Part shown: positions 62,416 through 64,000 of the stretch, piece after piece | Layout: the number at the start of each line of letters is the position of its first letter | Numbering within the stretch: the first letter of the stretch is position 1 | Source of the DNA: Rhodocytophaga aerolata | GTDB taxonomy: Bacteria; Bacteroidota; Bacteroidia; Cytophagales; 172606-1 | Assembly (NCBI RefSeq): GCF_030503435.1 | Contig: NZ_JAUKPO010000012.1 | Span: forward strand, 62,001 to 126,000 | Direction: 5' to 3' | Length of the DNA: 64,000 nt | Position numbers and translations under genes: made by a program | The notes under the pieces: model-generated | Database searches by the model: none | What the model saw: only the letters and a program-made list of their open reading frames with translations | What the model was told of the DNA's origin: nothing

Positions 62416-63294
62416 TTACACCAGTGCCATGCTGAGTATACCGCTTAGCATTATCAGTTTGCAGAACTTACTTAAATAGGAAAACTCCCTTTTGGTATCT
62501 GCCCAAAATAATTTATAGGTGAGCCAGCCGACTGGCACTAAAATAAAAAAACAAAAGTACATAACTACCACATTTTGCAGATAGGCTGAGAGGGAAAATA
62601 ATACAAGCAGGAAACAAAAAATCAGGATATATAACAATATTTTTGTCCGGCGTATGCCCCATATAATGGGCAACGTCTGGCAACCAAAGGTTGCATCTCC
62701 CCTTACATCTTCCATGTCTTTAATAATCTCGCGGATTAGTGAGATGAAAAAAGCAAAGGCTGCAAACGTGTACACCAGAAACTCATTTCTCGGCTGGTAT
62801 ATCCATACCACTAGCAGAGAGGCTGCTGTTAATAACGCAATAGTAAAATTTCCTGTAAACGGCTGCCTTTTTAACTGGTTCGAATAAAGCCACAGTAAAA
62901 AGCCAGAAACAAAAGTAACTAGCCCTACCTTCCAGTCTACCATAAAGGCCAACAGAATGCCGGTTACATTCAGTAACAGGTGTGAGATCATCGCCCATCG
63001 GCGGCGCAGAATCCTCCCAACCACTACCCGTTTAGGTTTGTTAATGGTATCTATTTTTATGTCGTAATAGTCATTAATAATATAGCCGGCAGCCGCTACC
63101 AGTACAGTCGAAAGGGTCAGCATCAGAAACCGTACATCCATGAAATGACTTACCCAGGCATCTCTGGGCCCAACCAGGAAGATTCGGACAAAGTATTGAG
63201 TAAGGATGATAAATAGCAAATTAGGCCACCGGATAAGCCTTAGAAAGCCCATTAATAATATTCGCCTGATCCGTAATCTGCGGGATATGCCCAT
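62416..63294 (-). CDS. UbiA-family prenyltransferase
   Basis: A 292-residue membrane protein with eight or nine helices and both Asp-rich motifs of UbiA prenyltransferases: NDYYDIKIDTINKPKR (NDxxDxxxD) and KDMEDVRGD (DxxxD). It should move a prenyl chain onto an acceptor. Related Bacteroidota proteins are annotated as geranylgeranylglycerol-phosphate geranylgeranyltransferase; ubiquinone/menaquinone or haem O acceptors are other options. A near match to the -7 motif (CGAAGTTA read as TAACTTCG) lies at 63309-63316, which would favour the later Met at 63252 (MGFLRLIRW) as start. It lies 78 nt upstream of purN. Confidence 0.87.
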   Translation of the reverse strand: MGISRRLRIRRILLMGFLRLIRWPNLLFIILTQYFVRIFLVGPRDAWVSHFMDVRFLMLTLSTVLVAAAGYIINDYYDIKIDTINKPKRVVVGRILRRRWAMISHLLLNVTGILLAFMVDWKVGLVTFVSGFLLWLYSNQLKRQPFTGNFTIALLTAASLLVVWIYQPRNEFLVYTFAAFAFFISLIREIIKDMEDVRGDATFGCQTLPIIWGIRRTKILLYILIFCFLLVLFSLSAYLQNVVVMYFCFFILVPVGWLTYKLFWADTKREFSYLSKFCKLIMLSGILSMALV

Positions 63295-63668
63295 ACATTG
63301 ATTTTGTACGAAGTTACTCGTCTTTTGCAGGAATTACAATGTGCAGGCATTTATTGATGCAGCTAACAACGGACGTTAGAAACGAAGATCTAAATCTGCA
63401 TTTGATTCAGAGAAAGATATATCTTTTAAAAGAAGTTTCCGTACAACCTGGATAGTACTTCCCTGCTAATAAACCAAGGAAAGTCTGTTTCAGCAGGCTG
63501 AAGAACTTATTTTTCAGTGGTATGCTAAAGGGGAGCCGTATTATCCTGCCAGTTAAAAGAGGTTGTAGGGTAAGTGAATTTACCAGCGAATGTATTAGTA
63601 GGCAGGAGACACTCTTCATCATCGTTTCTGTTTATATTCTTAATCAATTCTAATTATACTAATAACCT
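63295..63668. other. Divergent intergenic stretch before the SDR gene
   Basis: A 374-nt gap. A 71-codon minus frame at 63407-63622 has no family features and is not called. No clear promoter or hairpin is visible. Confidence 0.5.
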
Positions 63669-64000
63669 ATGCAAAAGTTAAAAGGTCAATCTGCATTAGT
63701 TACCGGTGCCAGTTCTGGTATCGGAAAAGCCATTGCCATAGAACTAGGGCGGGCAGGCGCTCAGGTAATCGTAAATTATCATAGCAGTGAAGACGGAGCA
63801 AAAGACACCGTAAAAGAGATTGAAGCGGCTGGAGGCAAAGCCATTGCTATTAAGGCAGATGTAAGCAAGGAAGATCAGGTGCAACGCATGTTCAAGCAGA
63901 TGTTTGAAGCCTTTGGCACGATTGATATTCTGATAAATAATTCAGGCTTGCAAAAAGATGCCCCTTTCCTGGAAATGTCTCTGGATGACTGGCAAAAAGT
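63669..64000 (+). CDS. SDR-family oxidoreductase, N-terminal part (cut by window edge)
   Basis: The ATG at 63669 opens a frame of 110 codons to the window edge. It has the classical short-chain dehydrogenase features: cofactor motif TGASSGIG (residues 12-19), VNYHSS with a basic surround for NADP+, ADVSKEDQ and the NNSG loop (usually NNAG) after DILI. Such proteins with VIVNYHSSEDGA are often annotated as glucose 1-dehydrogenase or 3-oxoacyl-ACP reductase-like. The active-site Ser-Tyr-Lys lies outside the window. Function is therefore at family level only. Confidence 0.85.
   Translation, partial: MQKLKGQSALVTGASSGIGKAIAIELGRAGAQVIVNYHSSEDGAKDTVKEIEAAGGKAIAIKADVSKEDQVQRMFKQMFEAFGTIDILINNSGLQKDAPFLEMSLDDWQK

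Noticed and set aside
63407-63622. 71-codon minus frame in the divergent gap before the SDR gene
   Set aside because: No family pattern, no promoter, no conserved start; likely chance.
1-64000. CRISPR arrays, tRNA or rRNA genes, insertion sequences, prophage
   Set aside because: Scanned by eye on both strands; no regularly spaced repeats, tRNA T-arm motifs, transposases or integrases were found. A computed search could still reveal small RNAs.

Overview
The window looks like chromosome of a member of the Bacteroidota, most likely order Cytophagales. Reasons visible in the sequence: promoters of the Bacteroidota type (-7 element TAnnTTTG, found 17-40 nt upstream of the coding start of many genes) and no Shine-Dalgarno pattern; a fused CarboxypepD-regulatory-like/TonB receptor; a DUF4834 gene beside lgt; a mutL gene followed by two rhomboids; a purH-mreBCD-mrdA-rodA region; and bacillithiol synthesis (bshA). 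The DNA is moderately AT-rich and gene-dense. I see no tRNA, rRNA, CRISPR array, phage or insertion sequence.

Layout. 1-6.3 kb (minus strand): the distal part of an exopolysaccharide locus: O-antigen ligase/polymerase-like protein, half-length TolC-like protein, Wzz/GumC-type protein with a decayed tyrosine-kinase domain, glycosyltransferase, and the start of a Wzx-type flippase cut by the window edge. 6.5-15 kb: carB (without its allosteric domain), a GH127 glycosidase, DUF4834, lgt, yidD (convergent) and a POTRA/beta-barrel protein. 15-21.4 kb (minus): arginase-family protein with altered metal ligands, M14 metallopeptidase, and a two-gene osmoprotectant-type ABC importer whose permease is fused to a binding domain with its two halves in swapped order. 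21.6-27.1 kb (minus): nqrF standing alone, radical SAM/SPASM protein, DUF1003 protein, accD, TPR protein, small lipoprotein. 27.3-33.5 kb (plus): RND/MMPL exporter and ileS. 33.6-38.7 kb (minus): AlbA_2 DNA-binding-domain protein, two rhomboid proteases, mutL, conserved membrane protein. 38.8-44 kb (plus): GH3-serine hydrolase fusion, bshA, fatty acid hydroxylase. 44-51 kb (minus): PRC-barrel protein, MutS-like ATPase, AAA+ ATPase with its VWA partner, ATP-grasp ligase overlapping an NRDE (TANGO2-like) protein. 51-60 kb: the elongasome genes rodA, mrdA, mreD, mreC and mreB, interrupted by an oppositely oriented TonB-dependent receptor. 60-64 kb: purH, purN, a UbiA prenyltransferase and the start of an SDR dehydrogenase.

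The genes are mostly housekeeping: cell shape and wall growth (mreBCD, mrdA, rodA, GH3-hydrolase), envelope biogenesis (lgt, yidD, POTRA-barrel, EPS genes), nucleotide synthesis (carB, purH, purN), lipid synthesis (accD, fatty acid hydroxylase, UbiA) and thiol redox (bshA). The points most worth a second look are the circularly permuted substrate-binding domain at 15.0-16.6 kb, the overlapping NRDE/ATP-grasp pair at 49.2-50.9 kb, the AAA+/VWA pair at 46.2-49.0 kb, the MutL that keeps part of its endonuclease motif but has lost the zinc ligands, the arginase-like protein without a full metal site, and a near-identical palindrome used at two gene ends 12 kb apart.
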